From: an uncultured Clostridia bacterium | GTDB taxonomy: Bacteria; Bacillota; Clostridia; Oscillospirales; Ruminococcaceae | Direction of reading: 5' to 3' | DNA length: 7,363 bases | Assembly (NCBI GenBank): GCA_937894185.1 | Contig: CALCSA010000370.1 | Coordinates: 1-7,363, forward strand | Notes under the pieces: model-generated | Told to the model about the DNA's origin: nothing | Databases searched by the model: none | What the model saw: only the letters and a program-made list of their open reading frames with translations | Part shown: piece after piece, positions 1 to 5,010 of the stretch | Layout: each line of letters starts with the position of its first letter | Numbering within the stretch: the first letter of the stretch is position 1 | Program-made: the position numbers and the translations under genes

Positions 1-35
1 CTTTCGGCTATTGTAGCAACTCTTCGACATGTCCG

Positions 36-887
36 TCAAACCGGGATTGGGTCACCATGCTCCCCACCATGAATCAGGAAGGAGGTAATCACATCAATGT
101 CGGTGTGGTATTCGTAGTCGGGCAACTCAATGTCCCCCGGGCCGTCCGGTTCCTCGGTAAACCGGACGATGCCAAGGCCAAGGGAGGATATAATTTCCGC
201 ATTGGATACAAAGCCGTTGGTGGTGCCACCCCAAGCGGGAAAGCCCAAGTCCGATTCCTCCAGAAAGATAGCCAGCGGCAGATTCTTATGGGTGAGATTG
301 CCTAGTTTAGAGCGAAGGTCACCGGATGTAATCTGATCATACAGGGCCACTTCATGGGCGGTAGCGGCTATTTTAATGCCGTTGTAGGTAAAGAACGCCA
401 GCGGCTCTATGAGTAACTTGTACTTACCACCGATCAGGGTTTTATAGTCCATGCCAACTGATTGGGCGACATGGTTTAATCCACTAGCTGAACAAAAATA
501 TCGCTTGATTTCCGCAATATTTACGGCACCACTGGGACTGATTATCTGCGGGAACCCCTGTGCAGGAGTTCTCTTTTGATATGCTGTTGTTTTGGGTACT
601 AGTGCCGCCCCACCTCGATAATCTATTTTACTTTTTTTATCGAAATGCATATCCATATTGTAGGTGACATGGGTAAAATCCATCGGTCCTTTATACCGCT
701 TACCATCACTCACCCGAATGATGCTTACCCGAACGCCATCGTCCCCCGGTGACCATTTATTGGTTCCGCTGCCGTCCTCCATCCCGCCGCCTCCCCCATC
801 CATGTTTCCGTCTCCAACGGCAAGGGCTGGTGTGCTAACGGTAAGTAGCAGTAAAAAACAAAGGATGATGCTTGTCCATCGTTTCAT
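36..887 (-). CDS. Secreted protein with signal peptide, gut-clostridial mobile-element type, function unknown
   Basis: A 283-residue protein. Residues 1-23 form a classical Sec signal peptide (MKRW, a Leu-rich core, then TPALA before VGDGN), so the product is exported. The mature N-terminus is Gly/Asp/Met-rich (GGGGG at 31-35), followed by WSPGDDGVRVSIIRVSDG and a mixed alpha/beta body; LPLAIFLEESDLGFPAWGG (193-211) is the most family-like stretch. From memory, similar proteins occur in conjugative-type elements of gut Clostridia beside DUF6550-like genes, usually with a longer C-terminus. Here the chain stops at HGDPIPV, so it may be shortened; this is recollection, not a search. The ATG at 887 was preferred over one 45 bases upstream because AGGAGG lies 5 bases before it and the signal peptide begins there. 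It is probably transcribed with the 959-1513 gene through an intervening hairpin. No enzyme motif is visible. Confidence 0.85.
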   Translation of the reverse strand: MKRWTSIILCFLLLLTVSTPALAVGDGNMDGGGGGMEDGSGTNKWSPGDDGVRVSIIRVSDGKRYKGPMDFTHVTYNMDMHFDKKSKIDYRGGAALVPKTTAYQKRTPAQGFPQIISPSGAVNIAEIKRYFCSASGLNHVAQSVGMDYKTLIGGKYKLLIEPLAFFTYNGIKIAATAHEVALYDQITSGDLRSKLGNLTHKNLPLAIFLEESDLGFPAWGGTTNGFVSNAEIISSLGLGIVRFTEEPDGPGDIELPDYEYHTDIDVITSFLIHGGEHGDPIPV

Positions 888-892
888 GCTGT

Positions 893-898
893 CCTCCT
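893..898 (-). promoter_or_regulatory. Ribosome binding site of the secreted-protein gene
   Basis: On the minus strand the sequence reads GCAGGAGGACAGCATG: a full AGGAGG five bases before the ATG at 887. It decides the start against the in-frame ATG at 932. Confidence 0.8.
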
Positions 899-904
899 GC
901 ATAC

Positions 905-937
905 AAAAGAGGATACAACCGTTAAGCTGCATCCTCT
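905..937 (-). terminator. Terminator-like or attenuator hairpin between two envelope genes
   Basis: In minus-strand RNA, AGAGGATGCAGC pairs with GTTGTATCCTCT around the loop TTAACG. All 12 pairs form, two of them G-U, and TTTTG follows. It lies about 21 bases after the stop of the 959-1513 gene and directly upstream of the ribosome binding site of the 36-887 gene. With only four T residues it is a weak terminator at best. It may tune the ratio of the two genes or protect the downstream mRNA end. Confidence 0.5.
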
Positions 938-958
938 GATTGATTTGCTTATTCTGTT

Positions 959-1513
959 TTACATTTCTCCAACTTGTGTCCAGTTAAATTCCTCGTTGGG
1001 ATCACCAACGATTCCACCCTCATTCCCGCCGCCGTGATCTTCTATCCACCCGAAGCCGGGTACATAGATTTTTCCGTCCTTCTTTTCGCCGCCTTGGGGC
1101 CCTTTCGGCTCTTGTTGGTTGGGTTTTATTTGTTCCTCGGTGTATTCCGGCTTGCTGGTAGGGTCTTTCTTCTGTTCCTCCGAGATTTCCGGGGGCGGGG
1201 GCGGCTCGGGCTTACTCACATCCCCGGTGTTCTGCCCGGTGCGCTCGGCCTCGTTGGTAGGTTCGGCCTGCTTTTGAGGTTTCGGGTCTTTCTTGGGTAT
1301 CTTGATGGGCGGTACTTCGTAGACACTGCTTTCCTCCGGCTGGGAAACCTCTACAGGCTCCACCACTTCTTCCATAGCTGCCGCCTGTGCCTCGGCTTCT
1401 CTCTCTGCGGCCTTGACCGCTTTATCGGAAAGTATCCAGCCCCAGCCCAAGACTGCACAAATTACAAAAACAGATATGCAGGAGATCAGGGTAATCTTCA
1501 TACCTCTAGTCAT
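959..1513 (-). CDS. Membrane-anchored Pro/Glu-rich protein with VPGFGW motif (DUF6550-like)
   Basis: A 184-residue protein. Residues 7-28 (TLISCISVFVICAVLGWGWIL) are one membrane helix or uncleaved signal anchor after a short positive N-terminus, which predicts an outside C-terminal domain. Residues 31-50 are an Ala/Glu-rich helix, and 52-140 a long Pro/Glu/Lys-rich spacer with PEPPPPPE, likely extended and wall-spanning. The C-terminus carries GKIYVPGFGWIEDHGGG (147-163), which I recognise from memory as typical of DUF6550 proteins of clostridial conjugative-type elements; their role is unknown to me. The start at 1513 follows AAGGAGG ten bases upstream. It has its own promoter (1540-1568) and is followed by a hairpin and the secreted-protein gene, suggesting a two-gene envelope unit. 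The Pro-rich spacer creates a long open antisense frame that is not a gene. Confidence 0.85.
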   Translation of the reverse strand: MTRGMKITLISCISVFVICAVLGWGWILSDKAVKAAEREAEAQAAAMEEVVEPVEVSQPEESSVYEVPPIKIPKKDPKPQKQAEPTNEAERTGQNTGDVSKPEPPPPPEISEEQKKDPTSKPEYTEEQIKPNQQEPKGPQGGEKKDGKIYVPGFGWIEDHGGGNEGGIVGDPNEEFNWTQVGEM

Positions 1514-1523
1514 AAAGAATCAT

Positions 1524-1530
1524 CCTCCTT
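1524..1530 (-). promoter_or_regulatory. Ribosome binding site of the VPGFGW protein gene
   Basis: The minus strand reads AAGGAGG, then ten bases, then ATG at 1513. An ATG overlapping the end of this site opens only a five-codon frame, so 1513 is the start. Confidence 0.75.
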
Positions 1531-1539
1531 GCTACTTTT

Positions 1540-1568
1540 ATTATACCATTATTTGGCACAGATTACAA
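1540..1568 (-). promoter_or_regulatory. Extended -10 sigma-A promoter for the VPGFGW/secreted-protein unit
   Basis: The minus strand reads TTGTAA (-35, four of six consensus bases), a 17-base spacer, then TATAAT (-10, perfect), preceded by TGG, which gives an extended TGnTATAAT. Transcription would start near 1533, about 20 bases before the ATG at 1513, leaving the AAGGAGG site intact. The upstream 130 bases contain dyad repeats that could be operators. Confidence 0.75.
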
Positions 1569-1677
1569 GTGAAAAACCGCATTGTTAAAAGGTTATTTAC
1601 AACTTTTAGATTGGAAACTCTGTGACTTTTTCAACTTTTCCACAAGGGGGGTTTCTGCCCCGAGTAGACATACACAT

Positions 1678-1700
1678 AGTTGGCAAAATTTTTGCTAACT
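1678..1700. repeat. AT-rich 23-base dyad (possible operator)
   Basis: AGTTGGCAAAA and TTTTGCTAACT flank a single central T, forming an almost perfect palindrome with one imperfect pair of 11. It sits in the non-coding stretch between the terminator of the coiled-coil gene and the promoter at 1540-1568, about 110 bases upstream of the -35. With no spacer for a loop, it looks more like a protein-binding dyad than an RNA hairpin. No regulator is encoded nearby. Confidence 0.45.
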
Positions 1701-1701
1701 A

Positions 1702-1718
1702 CTTTTGGTATGCAAAAG
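1702..1718. repeat. Short inverted repeat next to the dyad
   Basis: CTTTTG, five bases, CAAAAG: a perfect six-base inverted repeat. One arm supplies the T-run of the adjacent terminator on the minus strand, so it may be incidental to that structure. Confidence 0.35.
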
Positions 1719-1742
1719 GGATGCCGGACATGCCGCCATCCC
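1714..1742 (-). terminator. Rho-independent terminator after the coiled-coil gene
   Basis: On the minus strand GGGATG-G-CGG and CCG-G-CATCCC form a nine-pair GC-rich stem (one internal mismatch) around a five-base loop, followed by TTTTG. It begins eight bases after the TAA at 1751. It closes the unit 2785-1751 and separates it from the promoter at 1540-1568. Confidence 0.75.
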
Positions 1743-1750
1743 TCATATCT

Positions 1751-2053
1751 TTATATTGCCTGTTCCAGCTTCACAAGGCGTTTGTTATGATCGACCAAGG
1801 TTTCCTCATGTTCGGTGACGGCGGCTTCTAGCTTGTCATAGTTTTTGAATTTGGATTCCATATCTCGGACACGCTTGGCCACGGGGCTGTATTCCTCTTT
1901 CAAGAGGTTACAGATAACATCATACTTATTTTCAACCAGTGTGCGGGTTTCATTATGCTGGCGATTCATTTCAGTCCGTAAATCTTCCCGTAAGGTTTCT
2001 ATTTTTTCATCCATCAACTGGCCGATGGCCAGCAACAATGCTTTCTCGTCCAC
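1751..2053 (-). CDS. Small coiled-coil protein, function unknown
   Basis: A 100-residue, highly charged protein with no membrane segment, signal peptide or enzyme motif. Nearly its whole length looks like amphipathic alpha helix: ALLLAIGQLMDEKIETLRED near the start, then SKFKNYDKLEAAVTEHEET and VDHNKRLVKLEQAI with hydrophobic residues at heptad-like spacing. This suggests an oligomeric cytoplasmic coiled coil, perhaps a partner of another protein in the operon. It starts with GTG at 2053, chosen because AGGAGAGGA lies four bases upstream; an in-frame ATG 13 codons later has no comparable site. It follows the zinc-ribbon gene by 20 bases and ends just before a strong terminator, so it is the last gene of its unit. 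Small coiled-coil ORFs are common in phages and conjugative elements, but I cannot name a family. Confidence 0.8.
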   Translation of the reverse strand: MDEKALLLAIGQLMDEKIETLREDLRTEMNRQHNETRTLVENKYDVICNLLKEEYSPVAKRVRDMESKFKNYDKLEAAVTEHEETLVDHNKRLVKLEQAI

Positions 2054-2073
2054 AAAATCCTCTCCTTACTTTT

Positions 2074-2313
2074 TTAGCGGCGCATCAGTGTTCCGTCATC
2101 CGCAACCTCATACCTTACAATTAGGGAACCGCACTCTCCACAGAACTGCATGATTGCCCAAGCGTGCTCCCGTTCAATGTGTCTACGGCATTCAAGGTTG
2201 CTGCACAAACGAAGCTCTGCAGGTGCTTCCACCATTTTCTCGCCACAAGATGTGCAATAGTTATCATAAGGCTCGGTAGGGGACTTTTGACCACACGCAG
2301 GACATTTTCTCAT
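2074..2313 (-). CDS. Double zinc-ribbon protein
   Basis: A 79-residue cytoplasmic protein with four Cys pairs: C4-x2-C7 (CPAC) with C20-x2-C23 (CTSC), then C37-x4-C42 (CSNLEC) with C58-x2-C61 (CGEC). This is two consecutive zinc ribbons, each expected to bind one zinc ion; His45 and His50 lie between the second set. Such ribbons bind nucleic acid or mediate protein contacts; the target is unknown. The frame stays open upstream to 2496, but that extension lies wholly over the membrane gene in another frame. The ATG at 2313 has AAGGGGTGG just upstream and starts directly on the first Cys motif. It is 25 bases downstream of the membrane gene and 20 bases ahead of the coiled-coil gene, consistent with one transcript. 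Confidence 0.82.
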   Translation of the reverse strand: MRKCPACGQKSPTEPYDNYCTSCGEKMVEAPAELRLCSNLECRRHIEREHAWAIMQFCGECGSLIVRYEVADDGTLMRR

Positions 2314-2338
2314 CTCTATCCACCCCTTAGTAAAATCA

Positions 2339-2785
2339 TTATACCTGTCTTTCCCGGCCGGTGCAAGCACATTTTGTCCGGCGGTATTCCAAAAGCAAAA
2401 GGATACTGCTAGACACTCCCAGCACAGCGGGAACCACCAAAACAACCGCTTGGGAAAATCGATTGTAGTGCAACGCCGCAAAGATTGCCGTACCAAAAAA
2501 CAGGGTGTTCAGAAAGCCTGTATACACGTGCCGATATATGGCTGAAACAACCGTGCAAACACAAATTACAGTGAATAGCGCTATTGATAAAATAACCCCT
2601 GTTTTCCTTGTTTCCATAGCAAGACAGCTATACACATACAGGGGAAACGCAACACAATGGCTTGATATGCTTCTCCCGACATATGAAAACAGCTCATATT
2701 CATCGCCGCATGGGGCTTTTGATCTCAAATCTATGCACATACACAAAACGTTATAGAGGATCAGGATTGCTACAATGATAATCAA
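2339..2785 (-). CDS. Small multi-pass membrane protein, function unknown
   Basis: A 148-residue hydrophobic protein. Membrane segments appear at about 1-20 (IIIVAILILYNVLCMCI), possibly 40-57, then 61-83, 88-106 and 111-133, ending in a positive tail (RRTKCACTGRERQV) predicted to be cytoplasmic. No transporter or enzyme motif is evident, and it is unusually Cys-rich for a membrane protein. The start is TTG at 2785, with GAGGTG seven bases upstream; a later ATG (codon 16) would cut into the first helix and has no ribosome site. A consensus promoter lies directly upstream, but its predicted start point falls inside the GAGGTG, which leaves initiation uncertain. It is the first gene of the unit 2785-1751. 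Confidence 0.72.
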   Translation of the reverse strand: MIIIVAILILYNVLCMCIDLRSKAPCGDEYELFSYVGRSISSHCVAFPLYVYSCLAMETRKTGVILSIALFTVICVCTVVSAIYRHVYTGFLNTLFFGTAIFAALHYNRFSQAVVLVVPAVLGVSSSILLLLEYRRTKCACTGRERQV

Positions 2786-2800
2786 CCTTTTACACCTCGA

Positions 2801-2829
2801 ATTCTAACTTAATGGAATGATGTTGTCAA
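2801..2829 (-). promoter_or_regulatory. Near-consensus sigma-A promoter
   Basis: The minus strand reads TTGACA, exactly 17 bases, TAGAAT: 11 of 12 consensus bases at optimal spacing. An A-rich stretch (GAAAAAGAAAAA) lies upstream, resembling an UP element. It occupies the gap between the radical SAM gene and the membrane protein gene, so the unit 2785-1751 can be expressed independently of the genes to its right. The predicted start near 2794 is only about nine bases before the TTG codon. Confidence 0.75.
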
Positions 2830-2858
2830 TTTTTCTTTTTCATGGCTTTCCTCTCAGC

Positions 2859-3701
2859 TCAAGTTCCATAGTCCCACATACTTGTTCCTCGCTCAACGTG
2901 CGCTCGAATTGCTGCCGGTCTGCTCCACATTCGGTGAAACTTTTTCCATGCGCGGTCATAATCCAACTTTGTATCCTGTGCTGGCTGGTAAAGCTGAGCG
3001 AAGGGCATTGCCCCAGCAGCGTAGACAGCCTGTAGCCTGCGTTCGTTGGCCTCCATATCATCGCCGATCAGCACATAGCATTTGATATGCTCCCGGGTGA
3101 ATCCGGCCTTAGTCAGTCGCTTTGCAGTGTTTTGCATGCTAGGTACCGCACCGTCCGTATCACAGGCCAGCCACAGCTCGGAGATTCGTATGGCTTGTAT
3201 GTTTTCAATAAAATGGTCATCAATCAGATTATTTTGCAGTCCACCCTTAAAGCAAATCCCTTTCTGCCGCCTTAGCATGGAGAAAACCTGATCTTTATGC
3301 TTGCGGCTCGTTTGCAGGAAATTGTTGTCCTGTATGACGTTTCCTTCATAAATCGGTAGTTCTTGCAGCTTTCCCTCACGCTTTGGCACAAGGCACCATG
3401 GGCAGTTATTATTGCAGCCACGTGAGGTGAGAATGATATTGCTTTTCAGGTACAGACCGGGGGTAAAACTTTCCACCGGACTGCCATATGCTGGGCCACC
3501 GAGCCGGACAGGCTTGTCTGTCCATCCTTCCCATTGAAACCGCAGTTCCTCACAATACTCCCTGTCCCATGTAAAAACGCAGGATACATGCACCTCGTCA
3601 TGGGGCGGGATCATCAATCCCGGGGGCTCACCAATAAACACCATATCATCGTCCGGTGTGTAGCTGGTGCGCCGGGGAAATACTCGGATAATTCGCTTCA
3701 T
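2859..3701 (-). CDS. Radical SAM enzyme of phage/mobile-element type
   Basis: A 280-residue cytoplasmic protein. LTSRGCNNNCPWCLVPKREG (91-110) holds the canonical CxxxCxxC cluster motif at Cys96, Cys100 and Cys103, with the expected aromatic residue before the third Cys. It should bind a [4Fe-4S] cluster and cleave S-adenosylmethionine to a 5'-deoxyadenosyl radical. FKGGLQ (151-156) fits the Gly-rich SAM-contacting strand, and CYVLIGDD (208-215) a later barrel strand. The N-terminal MKRIIRVFPRRTSYTPDD, GGPAYGSP and the C-terminal WSRPA resemble, from memory, a radical SAM family recurrent in phages and prophage-like regions with unknown substrate. There is no extra C-terminal cluster domain of the SPASM type. 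The ATG at 3701 overlaps the TGA of the upstream zinc-finger gene (ATGA), and GAGGA is well placed, so translation is probably coupled. The substrate cannot be inferred. Confidence 0.92.
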   Translation of the reverse strand: MKRIIRVFPRRTSYTPDDDMVFIGEPPGLMIPPHDEVHVSCVFTWDREYCEELRFQWEGWTDKPVRLGGPAYGSPVESFTPGLYLKSNIILTSRGCNNNCPWCLVPKREGKLQELPIYEGNVIQDNNFLQTSRKHKDQVFSMLRRQKGICFKGGLQNNLIDDHFIENIQAIRISELWLACDTDGAVPSMQNTAKRLTKAGFTREHIKCYVLIGDDMEANERRLQAVYAAGAMPFAQLYQPAQDTKLDYDRAWKKFHRMWSRPAAIRAHVERGTSMWDYGT

Positions 3702-3907
3702 TTTGTTTCCTCAGAATGGACTTTGCTGGCACAGGCACTGCACAAGTCCGGTTCTACCCACCAGCAACCGCCGGGGCAACCATGCTCCCATGTGCAGCCG
3801 CAGATGCGGCAAGTTCGCTCCTTCCCGGATTCCCCTGTTTCCGGCAGGATAGTTTTCTCAATTTGATGAAGCATATCTTCCAGCAGGGAATTGACGTCCT
3901 GTTTCAC
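3698..3907 (-). CDS. Small Cys-rich zinc-binding protein coupled to the radical SAM gene
   Basis: A 69-residue protein with a short helical N-terminus (LLEDMLHQIEKTIL) and a Cys-rich module from CRICGC to DLCSACA: Cys33, 36, 38, 44, 48, 56 and 59, with His43 between. The pattern CxxCxC...CPGGC(W)WVEPDLCSAC is one I recognise from small phage and mobile-element proteins and isolated domains. It is expected to bind zinc; its role is unknown, possibly nucleic-acid or protein binding. It starts with GTG at 3907, with AAGGAGA eight bases upstream. Its stop overlaps the radical SAM start by ATGA, which implies co-expression and perhaps physical partnership. A 31-nt hairpin sits directly upstream of its ribosome site. 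Confidence 0.85.
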   Translation of the reverse strand: MKQDVNSLLEDMLHQIEKTILPETGESGKERTCRICGCTWEHGCPGGCWWVEPDLCSACASKVHSEETK

Positions 3908-3915
3908 TTGCCTTC

Positions 3916-3922
3916 TCTCCTT
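3916..3922 (-). promoter_or_regulatory. Ribosome binding site deciding a GTG start
   Basis: The minus strand reads AAGGAGA, eight bases, GTG at 3907. It is only seven bases below the foot of the hairpin at 3930-3960, so that hairpin would sit right at the edge of the ribosome landing area. Confidence 0.7.
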
Positions 3923-3929
3923 ACATATC

Positions 3930-3960
3930 GGAGCCGATGAGCATCATGCCCACCGGCTCC
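3930..3960 (-). repeat. 31-nt hairpin repeat, copy 1 (5' of the zinc-finger gene)
   Basis: As minus-strand RNA it forms a 13-pair stem with a five-base loop: GGAGCCGGTGGGC / loop ATGAT / GCTCATCGGCTCC, with two G-U pairs. On the plus strand those two pairs become A-C mismatches, so the minus-strand transcript is the likely structured form. It matches copy 2 (4969-4999) at 27 of 31 positions. It lies 35 bases after the TAA of the 3996-4250 ORF and just ahead of the ribosome site of the zinc-finger gene. No T-run follows, so a simple terminator is unlikely; an mRNA-processing or stabilising element, or a recombination remnant, are alternatives. Confidence 0.7.
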
Positions 3961-3995
3961 ATTTGACGAATTTTTAGGAATAAGGTAAGCTGAAT

Positions 3996-4250
3996 TTAAT
4001 GGTTTGCAAGCAGATAGATACCATGCGATACAAGAAAGCCGATGGACGCTGAAAACAGAACGTTACATACGATGTGCAGGGCTTTTTGTATTGGCCGCAT
4101 GTAGCGCTGACTTTCTACAAGAAACCAAGAAATATTCCATAACGTTATTCCGAACACTACCATAAAAATAAAAATATATACATAGGGGATTTTGAGTATG
4201 TTGGCCACCTCCAAACATTTTACGGGAAAGGGTATATGAAAAATGAGCAC
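3996..4250 (-). CDS. Small two-helix membrane protein (start uncertain)
   Basis: The ORF encodes up to 84 residues with two clear membrane helices: about 19-45 (LKIPYVYIFIFMVVFGITLW and on) and 57-81 (around CNVLFSASIGFLVSHGIYLL), joined by a basic loop ESQRYMRPIQKA. That is a plausible small integral membrane protein; I do not recognise its family. The first start (GTG, 4250) has no ribosome site and overlaps the divergent gene's ATG by eight bases. A good GGAGG (4208-4212) lies eight bases before an in-frame ATA (codon 18), which would begin the protein just before helix 1 if ATA were used or is a mutated ATG. It sits in the AT-rich module between two hairpin repeats. It could be a decayed gene. 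Confidence 0.55.
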   Translation of the reverse strand: MLIFHIPFPVKCLEVANILKIPYVYIFIFMVVFGITLWNISWFLVESQRYMRPIQKALHIVCNVLFSASIGFLVSHGIYLLANH

Positions 4251-4944
4251 TAACTTGTTGGGCTACAAATTGCGAATACCTCATAATAAAAAAGAATATG
4301 AATACAATCTAGAAATTGGAAATATTAAAAAAGCGTTAGTCCTTAATTGGGATAGAAGTCATCTATTACGGGACAATCCTTACTTAGATAAAACAACAAA
4401 GCGCAGGCTTTCACGGCTTTCTCATGATTTTTCTATGCTTGCCAAAAAACTGATTGCAAAAAAGCAAATTGAAACGTACGAGGATTATCAAAGTGTTTTA
4501 AGTGCATTGTCTCTTGCCAATAGTGAAATAGAAATTTTATTGGCGAGAGTCGAGGGGCAAAATAAAAGCTATAGAAAATTCCTTAGAAAGTGTAAAAAGA
4601 ATAGGGCACGGAAACAACGCTGGAGAGAAATTACCGGGCTCTTGCTCCCACATGGTGTTGCAACAGCTTTGGCCAAGCAATATGTTTTCTGGGTTGTCCT
4701 GTTTATTGCCGTGCCCTTTTACACGGTGGCAATCGGTGCAGCTCTGATCAGCAAAGGCTTTATGCGATATTATTACTTAAGTGTATTATTGTTCTATACG
4801 GTTTTTGCTGTTGTAAATAGGAGAGTCTTAACTACATCTTTTCAAATCAGCAAACAGCTCCGTGCTAAATACAGACGTTCCTATCGATACTACAGTAATG
4901 AATCCACGCTAAAATGGATTGCAAACAGTTTACTTAATCGATAA
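4243..4944 (+). CDS. Basic membrane protein, only plus-strand gene, unknown function
   Basis: A 233-residue protein. Residues 1-145 are soluble, helical and very Lys/Arg-rich (KKLIAKKQIETYEDYQSV; KCKKNRARKQRWRE). Two membrane helices follow at about 147-169 (QYVFWVVLFIAVPFYTVAIG and on) and 174-196 (RYYYLSVLLFYTVFAVV), then a basic tail (QLRAKYRRSYRYYSNEST). Both ends should be cytoplasmic, with the two helices forming a hairpin. No catalytic motif is visible and I do not recognise the family. The ATG at 4243 has GGGAAAGGG about 11 bases upstream, a fair ribosome site. No convincing promoter was found; the A/T-rich run near 4162-4182 could hold a -10. It differs from all neighbours in strand and in low GC, which suggests separate acquisition. 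The hairpin at 4971-4997 followed by TTTTCTATT would terminate it. Confidence 0.85.
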   Translation: MSTNLLGYKLRIPHNKKEYEYNLEIGNIKKALVLNWDRSHLLRDNPYLDKTTKRRLSRLSHDFSMLAKKLIAKKQIETYEDYQSVLSALSLANSEIEILLARVEGQNKSYRKFLRKCKKNRARKQRWREITGLLLPHGVATALAKQYVFWVVLFIAVPFYTVAIGAALISKGFMRYYYLSVLLFYTVFAVVNRRVLTTSFQISKQLRAKYRRSYRYYSNESTLKWIANSLLNR

Positions 4945-4968
4945 TTCACACCTCATTTTTGTATTGAT

Positions 4969-4999
4969 GAAGCCGGTGAGCATCACGCTCACCGGCTCC
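4969..4999 (-). repeat. 31-nt hairpin repeat, copy 2 (3' of the surface-protein gene)
   Basis: The minus strand reads GGAGCCGGTGAGC / loop GTGAT / GCTCACCGGCTTC: 13 pairs, one of them G-U. It differs from copy 1 (3930-3960) at four positions: one in the loop and three in the stem, each exchanging a Watson-Crick pair for G-U, so all 13 pairs survive in both copies on the minus strand. It begins six bases after the TAG of the surface-protein gene. The two copies are direct repeats enclosing the AT-rich module. Confidence 0.75.
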
Positions 5000-5010
5000 T
5001 GTTTTCTATT
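4971..5010 (+). terminator. Terminator of the plus-strand membrane gene (same hairpin)
   Basis: Read on the plus strand, AGCCGGTGAGC and GCTCACCGGCT form a perfect 11-pair GC-rich stem with loop ATCAC, followed by TCCTGTTTTCTATT. It lies 26 bases after the TAA at 4944. The T-rich tail is displaced a few bases but adequate. The same structure also ends the converging surface-protein gene, though without a T-run in that direction. Confidence 0.6.

Noticed and set aside
974..1588. 204-codon plus-strand ORF
   Set aside because: It is the antisense of the Pro/Glu-rich spacer gene; its Leu/Arg/Gly bias follows from that, it has no ribosome site, and it runs over the promoter of the real gene.
1636..1644. 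DnaA-box-like TTTTCCACA suggesting an origin
   Set aside because: A single one-mismatch match in an AT-rich intergenic region, with no iterons and no replication gene in the window.
2314..2496. 61-codon upstream extension of the zinc-ribbon gene
   Set aside because: It overlaps the membrane protein gene in another frame; the ribosome site and first Cys motif support the ATG at 2313.
2840..3061. 73-codon minus-strand ORF inside the radical SAM gene
   Set aside because: Out-of-frame shadow of the conserved C-terminal part of the radical SAM enzyme.
3963..3991. Plus-strand promoter TTGACG-N17-TAAGCT
   Set aside because: The -10 matches only three of six bases and it would run antisense through the small membrane ORF; not distinguishable from chance.
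4063..4284. 73-codon minus-strand ORF overlapping the small membrane ORF
   Set aside because: Mixed, non-membrane, low-complexity translation without a ribosome site; the alternative frame with two clean helices is more credible.
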